Of a stretch of DNA of 64,000 bases, positions 54,096 through 64,000 are shown one piece after another. A program made the position numbers and the translations under genes. The stretch is from assembly GCA_009823505.1 (NCBI GenBank), contig VZQC01013708.1, positions 761,151 to 825,150 of the forward strand, in the 5' to 3' direction. The stretch's first letter is position 1, and every line of letters begins with the position of its first letter. The stretch comes from Rhizomys pruinosus (lineage: Eukaryota > Chordata > Mammalia > Rodentia > Spalacidae). The notes beneath the pieces are model-generated. The model had not been told where the DNA came from. It did not search any database and worked only from the letters and a program-made list of their open reading frames with translations.

Positions 54096-55335
54096 TTTCC
54101 TGTTGCTATGACAAAACACCTGACAGAAACATCTTAACGTTGAAAAGGTTTCTTTTGTCTCCCAGCTTCGGGGTTCTGCCCATCATGGGGTGAAGGCGTG
54201 GTGGCAGGATCTGGTCATGCTCTGCTCACTGGCATCACATAGAGATGAGAGTTGGGATTCAGCTGGCTTCCTTTTTTTTTCAAAGCCAAATTTTTATTGA
54301 AACTTTGTGCATTTCATGCATTTCCCAGTCAAATCTGGACCCGTTCCCCCTTCCTTGCCCCCCACCCCACCAGAGCTCATGCTTCTGCCAAACATGTTTT
54401 TCATCTTTTTCTCAGTTCTTTTAAAATTTTCAATGCAGAAGTTTGTTTCACCATTTCAGTCAGTTCTTTGACCCAGTCTTTTTGTTGTTGTTGTTGTTCC
54501 TTCCAATTTGCATCACTCCAAAATATGCATATATGCATGCCACACATATATCAAGATTATGACGTCACAGGTTTTAGCATCTTCAGCTTATTATTTCTTT
54601 TTCTTTAAATTTTTTAAGTTAAAAATTTTTTTCTTTATTGGGCTGAAAGATGTCATGTTTGAAGGCTCCTCCTTGGCAAACCCAAACTACCATCAGTCCT
54701 GCCCTTGTGCTCCACACTGGGGTCTTCCCTTCCCATGGTCACCAAATGAGGTCCAGTAAGCACCATGTCCTGTCTTGATCTTCCTGTACTGGTCTCCATG
54801 ATACAGTCTGGGTAGTCCAACAATGGCAGTCTATACTCTGAAGAGGCAGAAACTCCAGTAGTAGCTCAGTCCACAAGCTGGATGTCTCAGCAGTCCAAAT
54901 CTGGCACTGAACGGTTGCGAGGGATCTTGGCGGAAGAACATGGAGTCTTTCAGTCCCATATTGGAAGGGTTGAAAAGCTGTGTCTCAGAAAAAAAAAAAA
55001 AAAAAGAAAAAGCTGCTGTTCTCCTGTCTTGAATGTATGGTAAAAGCAGTATTACAGGCACACGGGGTAGCGGCCACTTCCAGTAAGACCAGGGCCAACA
55101 AAACTTGTGTTTTTTTTTTTTTTTTTTTTTTTTTTTGTACTTTCTGTCTTTTTACTAAGATATTTTCTTCTTTTTATGAAGTTTGGGACCCCAGCCCATG
55201 GGATGGCATCACCCACAGTTAAGGTCAGTCTCTCCTCAGGTAACCTAATATAGATTGTCCCTCACAGGTATTCCCAGGAATCTGCCTCCTGGGGGATTCT
55301 AGATTATGTCAAGTTGACAATATCACGGCCTGTAA
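54096..55335 (+). mobile_element. Rodent MER-type repeat split by an L1-derived insertion
   Basis: Left part 54096-54268 ('gctatgacaaaacacctgac', 'catcatggggtgaaggcgtg'). Right part about 55185-55335 ('gaccccagcccatgggatgg', 'tctagattatgtcaagttga'). The two parts are contiguous in the family seen at 9330. Confidence 0.75.
54272..55140 (-). mobile_element. Antisense L1-derived 3' sequence
   Basis: Read on the minus strand, it contains the block shared with 43088-43397, then 'aaaaacatgtttggcagaag', 'atgcatgaaatgcacaaagt', AATAAA and poly(A) at 54272-54281. The ending matches the L1 3' ends at 35400, 46900 and 62100. Extra A/T runs at 54988-55010 and 55111-55136 suggest a composite. No intact protein. 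Confidence 0.75.
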
Positions 55336-55351
55336 GCGTCCTATGACTCAC

Positions 55352-55500
55352 CCAGCTGTGGTGGTTAACTGTATGCCAACTTGGCTGGGCCGTACAGTAC
55401 AGGGTATTTTGGGATGAGATTAACATTTTAAATTGGTCGGCTTTGACTGAAGGAGATTGATCTCTATGACACAGTTGAGTTTTGTTCAATTCAATGAAGG
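55352..55500. mobile_element. Old interspersed repeat fragment
   Basis: 'gtggttaactgtatgccaac', 'ttggctgggccgtacag', 'gatgagattaacatttt'. This resembles a widespread ancient mammalian repeat. Family name uncertain. Confidence 0.45.
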
Positions 55501-55514
55501 TGAAGGTCTGTTAC

Positions 55515-55631
55515 CCCCCCACTCCCCCCCCCTTGCTACATAGACCAGGCTGGCCTTGAACTCACAGAAATTTGCCTGCTTCTGCTTCTTGAGTGCTGGG
55601 ATTAAAGGCATGCACCACCACACTCGGCTGA
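55515..55631 (-). mobile_element. Truncated B1 SINE
   Basis: Antisense B1 lacking its 3' part. It starts after a C-rich run and ends 'caccaccacactcggctg'. Confidence 0.85.
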
Positions 55632-55769
55632 AAGTGGGAGTCTTGCAGGGGGTGGTGTGTATACATGACCTGCTATATTCCCTGGGTCCCCACGCTGCTA
55701 GGTTGTCTGTCTTTCAGATCTTAGACTTGCTCATCTCCACAGTCACATGAGCTGATTCCTTAAAAAGAA

Positions 55770-55925
55770 TTTATTGCTGGGCTTGGTGGCGCATGCCTTT
55801 AATCCTAGCACTTGGGAGGCTGAGGCAGGCGGATCTTTGTGAGTTCAAGGCCAGCCTGGTCTACAATGTGAGTTCCAGGACAGCTGGGGCTACAGGGAGA
55901 CCGTAACTCGAAAAGACCAAAGTTA
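55770..55925 (+). mobile_element. B1 SINE
   Basis: 'gctgggcttggtggcgcatg' to 'gtaactcgaaaagaccaaag', A-rich tail, with a near repeat of 'aaaagaatttat' on both sides (target-site duplication). Confidence 0.9.
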
Positions 55926-55939
55926 AAAAAAAAAGAATT

Positions 55940-57060
55940 TATCTCCCTCCCTCTGTACCTTCCCCTCTCCATACCCCCTCCCTACAAACTCACATACATG
56001 TGCACCCTGGAGAACCTTGACTTACACCCTTGACTTACACACACCTACAGGCATCTGGAGTCCTCTGATAGCTCTAAGCTACACACTTAACAGTCACAAT
56101 GGAACATGAATCTACTATCCACCTATCACAGATACTTCTGATTCTGAGCCTGAGGCTGCGCTTCACCCTCCCCCTCCCTGGAAACTGCGTAAAGGCCTTT
56201 GTCCACCGCACCTCAGCCCCTTCACCAGCCCCATTGCTGTCCTGGAAGCCTTGACTGTCAAGTATGCCATGCTCTCCCAAGGGAACTGTGAGTTTAAACT
56301 CCTGAAACTTTTTCAGTTTCCCATGAGCTGTACCCAATCTCCCACACTGGGTCCAAGGCATTGTGACAGAACAGCCTGCCCCTGCAGGCTGGGGCTGGGA
56401 CAGCCCTCTACCATTTTTGACCACTCTTCAGACAATAGTAGTAAGTAGATAATTTGTCCCCATCACATGGCATTAGATGTCAAAGTCCTATTCAATGTGA
56501 CATAAGGTTCTCACTGAGGTAGTTGTAAATGTCTTGTGCAGCTTGGTGTGAAAGAACTAGTTTTCACATAAAACAAATCCTCCCATCATTGGAAGTGGGA
56601 TCCTGACCCTACCGAGAGCTGCGGCAAGCAAGCTGTCAGCGGGCGAGCATCCGTCCAGAGGAAGAATATGCGCGGCTCCTCCTCATAAACAGATTCTCAG
56701 CTCCCCATCCCGGGCCCCTGGCTTCGAGGAAAGGCTAACATCATCTTGGAGACAGGAGGACAGTTACATCCCTAAATGGCTCATAAACTCATTGAATCAC
56801 ACAATTACAAAATCACAGAGTTTCAGAAGCTGGGGGAGACCTAGTCAGTCATACGGATCCATTGCTCTTCATTTAAACAAATCGCAAACAAACAACAAAG
56901 AAATCCCAGTTAAAGATTTCCATTCATAAAAAAAAGACTTCCATTCATTTGCAGTTCCTATTATGGAGCCCCAAGTAAATGCTAATTAGAAAACTAGATA
57001 AAAGAACGGCTTTTCTCTATAAGCAATTTTTCAAGATGTCTCATGGATTCATTAATTCCT
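55940..57060. other. Unique sequence, no gene recognised
   Basis: About 1.1 kb free of SINEs. Frames of up to 116 codons (minus, 56074-56424) have no recognised domain. Confidence 0.55.
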
Positions 57061-57061
57061 T

Positions 57062-57425
57062 TCCATCCATCTATCCTTCCTTCTATCTCTTCATTCATGT
57101 ATCCATCCATCCATCCATCCATCCATCCATACCGTCATCTGTTCATGTATCCACACATCCATTCATTAATTAATCTATCCATCTACCCACCTGTCCCTTT
57201 ATCCATACAGCCATCTATTTTTCCATCTGTCCTTCAATTTATCTATCCACTTGTCCATTCATCCGTCTGTTGACCTACCTGAGTGCTGGGATTAAAGGCA
57301 TGCTCCACCCGACCACCCGACCACCCGTCCACCCATCCACCCATCCACCCACCTATATCACCCATTCATTCATCAATCCATCCACCTAGCTATCTGTCTA
57401 TTCTTCCATCACCCATCCACCCAGC
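57062..57425. repeat. Degenerate (ATCC)n/(ACCC)n tract with embedded B1 fragment
   Basis: CATCCATC-type repeat over about 360 bases. At about 57279-57309 it contains 'ctgagtgctgggattaaagg' plus 'catgctccacc', a 30-bp piece of an antisense B1 head. An (ACCC)-rich segment follows directly. Confidence 0.9.
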
Positions 57426-57639
57426 TGTCACCCCAAGAAGAATCTGAGACAGCTGTATAAGAAGCCAAGGGCTTTGTCATCCCCGCCCATCTTTCTTTTA
57501 TCTTTCTCATCCAGGTTAGAGGCCAGCACTCTCAAAGATCTGGCTGTGTGGATGGTTATGGGAGGAAGACCACTGACTTTCAAAGCCGTGCTGATGTTTT
57601 AGGAACTCTCTAAACCCCTCAGGGGCTATGGTTGGTGTG

Positions 57640-58790
57640 CCAAGTTGCTGAGCTTTGGCCTGACATAGCATATGTTAGAGAGAAATTTCCTGAAGATATC
57701 CAAGTTAATTCAGGAGAGTACATAGCCATTTTTCCCCCTCGCTCTATAATATCTGTCAATGCCAGAACAGGGGCCACTAGATGAAGCTGAAGACAAATAA
57801 AAGTAAATAAACCACCCTGGGGAGCTGACACTGCCCCATTTCTTGTGACCTTTGGGGGGCAGGGGTCATTGAATGAACCGTTAAGGACAGGGATTGGGCC
57901 AGTCTGTGATCCATAGTGACACTGGCTTTTACATAAGATAAATTAAGGGTAATTAAATCCAATGCTCCAGGCATATAAACAGATCCCCACAGGGGGGCAA
58001 GAATTAATTTAATTCCACTCACAGCCCCACCCAGCACCTCCACCAGCTCTGTGTAATAGACTGAGCACATGATGGAGAGACAGAAGGAAGCAGAAAATTG
58101 CATTCCGAATGCCAGGTATTAGCTGCCACACTTATCAGAAGCTTGAGCTTGATGGGCCTTGAGACTGATCCGGTGTGGCAGACCCGGAGCTTCTGGGAGC
58201 TTTTCTCTGCACTTTGCTTTATTGCACACAATCTGTACAAGGGCTGTTTTCACCCTTAATGGCAGTTCTGAATCACTGTCTGTTTCCCATCTTCTTTGCC
58301 TGCAAAACAGCAACCTAGATCGAGGGCTGTGCCATAAATACCAGGCCCATAAAGGCACGGCGGTGTAGATTTGCCTTTTTGTGCATGTGCATCTGATTCA
58401 GATGCGCTGGCAGCGGTCCAGACTGGAGGAGAGGGAGAGAGCATCCAGGGAGCCTCGTTCTGATCTGTGATACGGAGAGACTCATTTCCACTTCACAGGC
58501 TCGGATGAGCTGTGTGCCTCGGAAAGACAAATCCCAGACGTGGCAGGCAGGCAGGAGGAGGGGGAGGTGGAGGGAGGGAAGGAAGATGAAAGTGGAAAGG
58601 GCTGCATTTATTAAGCTGTTTTTCTTTTGGTGAAAAGAAGCATTTATCAGTGATTTCATATATCATGTGAGAGGTGGCTTCCTGCCAATTTCCAAGACAC
58701 CAAATAACCCACTGACATCATATGCTAAATATAGCTCAGCCTTCTCTGGAGGTGAATAAATAAGGCCAGTGGGAAGGAACAAGCTCTTCT
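57640..58790. promoter_or_regulatory. SINE-free block with clustered factor motifs, candidate enhancer
   Basis: About 1.15 kb with no recognisable repeat in an otherwise SINE-dense window. Motifs seen: TAATTA at 57950, an ATTAATTTAATT run at about 58003, CTTATCAGAA (GATA type) at 58131, and CTAAATATAG at 58725-58734, which fits the MEF2 consensus exactly. Nothing supports a coding exon. Conservation cannot be judged from one sequence. Confidence 0.35.
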
Positions 58791-58977
58791 CAGCTACGTG
58801 TTGATTACAGTCAGGCTGTCAAGCTTGTGTAATCAGAAGCATGATGTCCGGTTCCCAGGAAGGATAGGGACAGGACTTAGCATCTTTAAACAATTCTGCA
58901 GGTGACTGATGAGGAGGACTACTTGTATTGCCTCCCAGGCCTTCCACAACCCAATCCCCCCCACCTGCCCCCCCCGC

Positions 58978-58998
58978 CGTGTGTGTGTGTGTGTGTGC

Positions 58999-59033
<35 letters not shown>

Positions 59034-59048
59034 TGCGCGCACGTGTGT
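58978..59048. repeat. (GT)n/(GC)n alternating tract
   Basis: GT run with GCGTGCG and GCGCGTGCGCGCACGTGTG steps. Confidence 0.95.
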
Positions 59049-60534
59049 GGCATTGCCATCTCTGCCCTTCCCTCAAAACAACATGGCTGATGCCTCCCAA
59101 GCAAATCCAAAAGGATAAAGGACAGAGACCAGAGCCTCCAGACAGTCCTGGAGAGGCCTGGGGAGAGGGTGATGGAGTCTGGGGTAAAGGCAGCTACGGC
59201 TGTCTCCATGTCTGCTGCAAGTTTTCAAGGGCACTTGTGGATGGTGACTGGCGAGCCAGCCAGTCCTGGCTGCTCGTGACGTGCCTTTATTCCCTCCCTT
59301 AGAGCTTTTGTGGCTAGCACGTCATGTCTGGAACTGGGGCCTGTCCTTGGGTCCAAAGCCACCTGAAAGAATAAGATTCCCACAGAGATTCTGCGTCCTC
59401 TGCCCGCACCATCTTTCATGCACCCACCCTGTGGGCTCTCATTTAGGAAAGACGAGCCATCCCGGAGGGCTTCCTCAGAGAAGGTCAGCTGCAGGGCTAG
59501 GGAGAGGAGAAGAAAAGGAAAGGAAATTAGTGCAGGGAGATAAGAAGGAACCCGCATAGCTCCTGGAAGGGGTCGGATTCCCTAGGAACAGCTTCTCTTC
59601 ACAGCCAGGGATACAATAGAGATGGTTACTATGGAAACAGTGTAAAAGCAGCCTGGAGAAAGGAGAGGGCTGGCTAGAGAGGGAAGAGCGAAGGCAGTAA
59701 TGTTGCTAAAGCATCAAAGAGGAATTCTACACCAGCCCCATCTCCATGAGAGAAAACAGGTCAAGAAACAGAAGACAGTTACCATCGTGGACCTGGATAG
59801 TCAGGGACTATCGGGCACTGTGATCTCGTGTCTCTGGAAACCTGTGTACCGAGCATGGTCTCTCATAGCAAAGACTTCATTTCTAGCTGCGTGGGGTTGG
59901 TGTCAGCTCTTCAGTGTGTGAGCTGACCTGCCGGGCTTGGTTTGCTCATGACCTTTGGAGGCAGTCTTAGAGAGCAGGTCATTTTTCTGTTTTGGTTTCA
60001 TCATGTGCCTTCCCTCCCAGGAATGACAAAGCACCTTGCTCAAGAAAGCAATAATTAGCATTGCTTAAGGCTGAGACACGACAGTGTCAATTGCTGTAGA
60101 GCAGGAGAAAAAATCTGAGCCGCCCCAGCCAGCGCCCTGAGCGCACCCCAGAGGCACCCAACGGAGGCAGAGCCCAAAGTCATGGACACACCTTACCAGT
60201 TTCCCTCTGTTCTGTGTGGACATTGAAGGGTAAAACTTGGCCCCTCAGGCTAGGGAAAGCCTCTGCAAGACACTGCCCTTTGTGCTGATTCACACACAGC
60301 CCTGGCTCCTACGGTCCAATGGAAATATACCGCCCCAGAAGACAATTTTTTCTAATGGCCACAGTCAAAGGACAAAACAAACAAACAAACAGATGGAATA
60401 CGCTTTAATAAAATTTATCTAAGCCAATATATCCAAATTATGATAATCTCAACAAAAGCAGTATAGAATTCATTTTTTCTTTTTTTTTTAAATAATGTGT
60501 TTCCCTATTGCTTTTTAAAATTTTTTAAATATTT
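59049..60534. other. Unique sequence, no gene recognised
   Basis: About 1.5 kb without SINEs. Frames of up to 124 codons start in the GT repeat. A 73-codon plus frame at 59700-59921 has no recognised domain. Confidence 0.55.
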
Positions 60535-60746
60535 ATTTATTTATTATTTTTTATGTGTATGAGTGTACTGTCTGCATGTAGGTTGGTGCACCCGTCTCAT
60601 GCAATGCCGCAGAGGTCAGAAGAGGGTGTCTGATTCCCCCAGAACTGGAGTTAAAGTTAGTCACCATGTGAGTGCTGGGAATCGAACCCAGGTCCTCTGC
60701 AAGAGCAGTTGGCACTCTTAACCGCTGAGCCATCTCTCCAGCCCCA
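60535..60746 (-). mobile_element. B2 SINE without the duplication
   Basis: Antisense: 'gtctcatgcaatgccgcaga', 'gtcaccatgtgagtgctggg', ending 'gagccatctctccagcccc'. Confidence 0.9.
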
Positions 60747-61189
60747 GAAATCATTTTTTTTCAATGTTAGAGATGCAACCCAAGTATCACAGAACTACAG
60801 TGCCAGATTTGAAGATACAGATTAATATTTAGATATTTCAAATTCTTTCCCACTAAATCTTTGAACTCTAGTGCATGGGCTCCACTTGTACTATATCTGG
60901 TGAGTTACTTCTTAGGAGCCCTACAGCCAGGCTGGGTTCCTGTGTTGGACAGCACAGTTCTAGGATTTTCCCAGAGAATTTATAGAGGTGGGGCACATCA
61001 AGAAGGAAGAAAGCAGAGAGGAAGGAGTGTTTTTCAGTGGAAGAACATGTGCTTAGTATGGTCTACAGGCAAGGGCGGCCGAGCGTGGATATCTTCTGGG
61101 TTGGGAAGGCACGCAGCCATCAGCTTGGAGGGAATCTATGCAACAAGTCAGCCCTAGTCCTTGAGGCCCTGATAGCTTTGTGACAATCT
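60747..61189. other. Unique sequence
   Basis: No gene recognised. A 98-codon frame (60861-61157) lacks a domain. Confidence 0.5.
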
Positions 61190-61204
61190 AAAGAAATGCA
61201 CAGT

Positions 61205-61455
61205 TGGGGCTGGAGAGATAGCCTAGCGGTTAAGAGCGCCGACCGCTCTTACAGAGGACGCCGGTTCGATCCCCAGCACCCACATGGCGGCTAAGAACCG
61301 TCTGAAACTCCAATTCCAGGAGAACTCCAGTTCCAGGGGAATCCGATACCCTCTTCTGACCTCCGCGGCGTTGCACGACACGGGTGCACAAACTTGCATG
61401 CAGACAGTACATTCATACACATACAGAAATAAATAAAATTAATAAAAAAAAAAAA
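61205..61455 (+). mobile_element. B2 SINE, 17-bp duplication subtype
   Basis: First unit of a five-insertion stack. Near-consensus, with the duplicated AACTCCAATTCCAGGAG block. Bounded by AAAGAAATGCACAGT (61190 and 61456). Confidence 0.95.
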
Positions 61456-61470
61456 AAAGAAATGCACAGT

Positions 61471-61621
61471 CAAGCAGGGCGTGGTGGTGCACGCCTTTAA
61501 TCCTAACACTTGGGAGGCAGAGGCAGGCGGATCTTTGTGAGTTCAAGGCCAGCCTGGTCTACAGAGCGAGTTCCAGGACAGTTGGGGCTACAAGGAGACC
61601 CTGTCTCGAAAAGACCAAAAA
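61471..61621 (+). mobile_element. B1 SINE
   Basis: Second unit of the stack. Near-consensus B1 between target copies at 61456 and 61622. Confidence 0.95.
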
Positions 61622-61636
61622 AAAGAAATGCACAGT

Positions 61637-61645
61637 CAAAAAAAA

Positions 61646-61684
<39 letters not shown>
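61637..61684. repeat. (AAAG)n tract, possible tail-only insertion
   Basis: A-rich then AAAG repeats, lying between two target-site copies (61622 and 61685). Extreme 5' truncation of a retroposon down to its poly(A), later turned into AAAG repeats, would explain this. Confidence 0.7.
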
Positions 61685-61685
<1 letters not shown>

Positions 61686-61697
61686 AAAATGCACAGT

Positions 61698-61924
61698 CCT
61701 GAGGCTGGAGAGATGGCCTAGCGGTTAAGAGCATCAACTGCTCTTGCAGAGGACTGGAGTTCCATCCCCAGCACCCATATGGCAGCTGAGAATCGCCTTT
61801 AACTCCAGTTCCAGGGGAATCTGACACCCTCTTCTGACCTCCACGGCCTTGCACGACATGGGTGCACCAACCTACATGCAGACAGTACATTCATACACAT
61901 AAAAAATAAAAAAAATAAAAAAAT
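61698..61924 (+). mobile_element. B2 SINE without the duplication
   Basis: 'ggctggagagatggcctagc', a single 'aactccagttccagggga', and an A-rich tail. Bounded by target copies at 61685 and 61925. Confidence 0.95.
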
Positions 61925-61938
61925 AAAGAAATGCACAG

Positions 61939-62140
61939 CCCTCTGAAACAGTAAAGTTCTCCCCCAAACAATAATCTCTGTTTTGAAAAACTTTAAAAAG
62001 ACTCAGAAAAAGATGCAAGGCAGGTATGGCAGAATGCATGAGCTCGAGTAGGGTGGGGGGCAGGGAAAGGGAAATGAGCCTAAAGTGGACGGAGAAATGG
62101 TGTATGAAATGCACAGAACTTCAATAAAAATATATTAAAC
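61939..62140 (+). mobile_element. L1 3' UTR, severely 5' truncated
   Basis: 'gatgcaaggcaggtatggca', 'gaatgcatgagctcgagtag', 'tatgaaatgcacagaacttc', AATAAA. Same 3' end as at 46800-46935. Bounded by target copies at 61925 and 62141. Confidence 0.85.
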
Positions 62141-62155
62141 AAAGAAATGCACAGT

Positions 62156-62547
62156 CCTACTTTCTTCCCTTCCAGAAGCCTTGACCAGACCAGACACTCA
62201 AGGCAGCCTGGTAAAGTAGGGCCGAGTTAAGGGCTGGGAAGAGAAACCACCGCCGTCTCAACGCCTGTTCTTTCTAGACCTAGGTCCTTTAATCCTGAAA
62301 ACAATGTGTCCTACTTAACAGCATCTCCGTCCTGCAGACTCGGATACTCTGAAGTTCAGACTTTCAGAGCCTCGCCTGGTGGTACACCTGGAATCTCAGC
62401 TACTTGCGACCTTGAGCCAGACACAGCTCAAGTTCAGGAGCCGGACCCTCACTTTTCCAGTTTATCCATATGTTAAATTAAAGATTGCTTCTACACCAAA
62501 CTTCCTAGATAAAAGCCTCGAGAAGGCAGTAAAATGCTCCAGAGCAG

Positions 62548-62551
<4 letters not shown>
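62156..62551. other. Unique sequence with a weak B1-like piece
   Basis: 'cgcctggtggtacacctgga' near 62370 hints at an old B1. No gene recognised. Confidence 0.45.

Positions 62552-62586
<35 letters not shown>
62552..62586. repeat. (CA)n microsatellite
   Basis: CA run of about 35 bases. 62587-63035 is unique sequence without a recognised gene. Confidence 0.95.
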
Positions 62587-62590
<4 letters not shown>

Positions 62591-63035
62591 CTCCGATTCA
62601 TCCTTGCAGACTGGGATGCCGTCCCTAGAACTTAGTGCAGCTGGTTTTTGTGTGAACTACTAGAAGGGAATCGTAAATTGTTCCCAGCAGTGCTGGGCAT
62701 GCTGTAACTGCCCATAAATATTAGATATTCTCATCACTTATGCCACATTAACTATTTCTAACAGTAAGGGATTGAAAGGAGCCGAAGACATCTTCCACTT
62801 ACCCAGAAGCTTCTTGGGGCAGATGATCCCTTGAGCTGCAGGCTAAAAGGAAGTACACCAGCATTCACTAGCCATGTATAGGTCACATACTGTTGAAAAG
62901 CACTGTGGGAAGATAATCAGAAGGCCATCCCATATCAAGAGAGGTGGAAAGACTATGCTACCATGAGCGAGGGCTTGGGAGCCAGAGGACAAGGCTGATC
63001 CCAGGAAGAGAGAAGGGGACCTGAATGGTGGCCAT

Positions 63036-63101
63036 GGGAAATGAGAGGAGGAGGAAGAGGAAGAGGAGGAGGAGGAGGAAGAGGAGGAGGAGGAGAAAGA
63101 G

Positions 63102-63169
<68 letters not shown>

Positions 63170-63222
63170 GGAGGAGGAGGAGGAAGAGGAGGAGGAGGAG
63201 GAGGAGAAGGAGGAGGAGGAGC
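63036..63222 (+). repeat. (GAG/GGA)n polypurine tract
   Basis: About 187 bases with only A and G on the plus strand, in GGAGGAGGA and GAAGAGGAGG blocks. All frames are open (RRKRR, GGRGG and poly-E types), which produces spurious ORFs. Capable of triplex or G-quadruplex formation. Confidence 0.95.
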
Positions 63223-63935
63223 GGGCTGCTTAGGAGTGAGCCAGTGTCATGGTGGTGACTAAAAGCTCATGTCCCAGTCTCTGGATGCACAAGAACATTT
63301 ACTCAGCCTCTTGCTGATTGACAAGAGGCACATTAGCCTGGGGACTCCATTGGCTGCCCCTATGATGAAGCCACTCCAGGGTGACAAGAGCACTGAACCC
63401 CACCATTGGACAAGCAGCCCTGCCATCCCCTCAGCTTACCCTTGCTGGGGGAAACCTTCAGGAAGGTCATGAAAGTGATTCCCCTCATGCAGGTTGAAGC
63501 ACTGAGGGGCTGGGAAGACTTGCCTCGCTGGCTCTCATCGCTGTTGGCTCTCACAAAGTTGAAATGTTCTTCCATAATTGCTCGCCTGAAAAGGCCCAAT
63601 GTTTTCTTGCAGAGAAAACAAAGGCTATTTCAGAGTCCAGAAGTTCCTCCCAGTTTTGTGCAGCAAGGAGACTTCTGTGGCAGCACCAGGCTGTCCCCAG
63701 GGCCAGATCTGTATGCATGACAGGCAACTCTAGCTGGCACTGTATTCCTGGTGCTGGGCAGCTGAGAGGACACACCACAGCCTGGCTTGGTGCTGAGCTT
63801 CCAGCAGACCTGTGCCCCTCAGACTGGGGGGGGGGGTTGCAACATTCCCAGCGAGCCCTGGATGTGGACCTCATGAACCTTCAAAAAGCCCTTCAAGAGC
63901 CCGAGTCCCTTAGCAGATGGAGGCTGAGTTGTGTG
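63223..63935. other. Unique sequence, no gene recognised
   Basis: Overlapping frames of 67-107 codons on both strands have no recognised domain. A G run lies at about 63826-63836. Confidence 0.5.
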
Positions 63936-63939
63936 CCTT

Positions 63940-64000
63940 GTGGATGCCAGGCACACAGTGCTGTTCCTTGTGGCCTCTGTGGACGCCAGGCACACAGTAC
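63940..64000 (+). repeat. Possible start of a 39-bp tandem repeat, cut by the window edge
   Basis: GTGGATGCCAGGCACACAGT and GTGGACGCCAGGCACACAGT lie 39 bases apart (CCAG at 63947 and 63986). Only two copies are visible. Confidence 0.6.

Noticed and set aside
63025..63262. Arginine-rich or glycine-rich protein at the polypurine tract
   Set aside because: All frames of a (GAG/GGA)n repeat are open. There are no flanking coding features.

Overview
The window is nuclear DNA from a muroid rodent. The evidence is dense B1 (7SL-derived), B2 (tRNA-derived), B4 and ID/B1 composite SINEs, rodent L1 3' ends, and many long dinucleotide microsatellites. Many B2 copies carry a 17-bp internal duplication that I do not recall from mouse or rat B2, so the species is probably not Mus or Rattus. 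Gerbils or cricetids are possible, but the sequence alone does not decide. I found no protein-coding exon, splice-bounded reading frame, tRNA, rRNA or convincing known ncRNA gene. All long open frames lie in SINEs or in tandem repeats whose units lack stop codons. The window reads as intergenic or intronic DNA.

Layout. 1-4.6 kb: SINE cluster, then a B4 whose 3' tail has been amplified about 25-fold into a minisatellite (2.1-4.3 kb). 4.7-13.5 kb: nested SINEs, MER-type repeats, a possible solo LTR and a largely unique block (8.0-9.3 kb). 13.5-18.5 kb: two apparently identical 2,495-bp copies separated by a single N, almost certainly an assembly overlap. 18.5-30.5 kb: mixed unique and SINE-rich sequence, including a trio of CACGTG E-boxes and a B2-B1 chimera. 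30.7-31.2 kb: a 31/32-bp minisatellite with a 6-unit higher-order period. 31.3-35.5 kb: SINE stack and an L1 3' end. 36-44 kb: unique DNA, SINEs and CA/AT tracts. 44.1-45.6 kb: a G-rich 27/28-bp minisatellite. 46.4-47.0 kb: an L1 insertion with a clean target-site duplication and two poly(A) stretches. 52.9-54.1 kb: a 42-bp minisatellite with higher-order structure. 54.1-55.3 kb: a MER-type repeat split by an antisense L1-derived insert. 57.6-58.8 kb: a SINE-free block that looks like a regulatory element. 61.2-62.2 kb: five successive insertions separated by six copies of one target site. 63.0-63.2 kb: a polypurine GAG/GGA tract.

There is no gene network to describe. The strongest biology is how the DNA was built: repeated retroposition into the same duplicated target site (seven clusters), minisatellites born from SINE tails or from short unexpanded paralogs, and a young B2 subfamily. 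The most important practical point is the probable false duplication at 13531-18521. Repeat family names are from recognition of the sequence, not from a library search.
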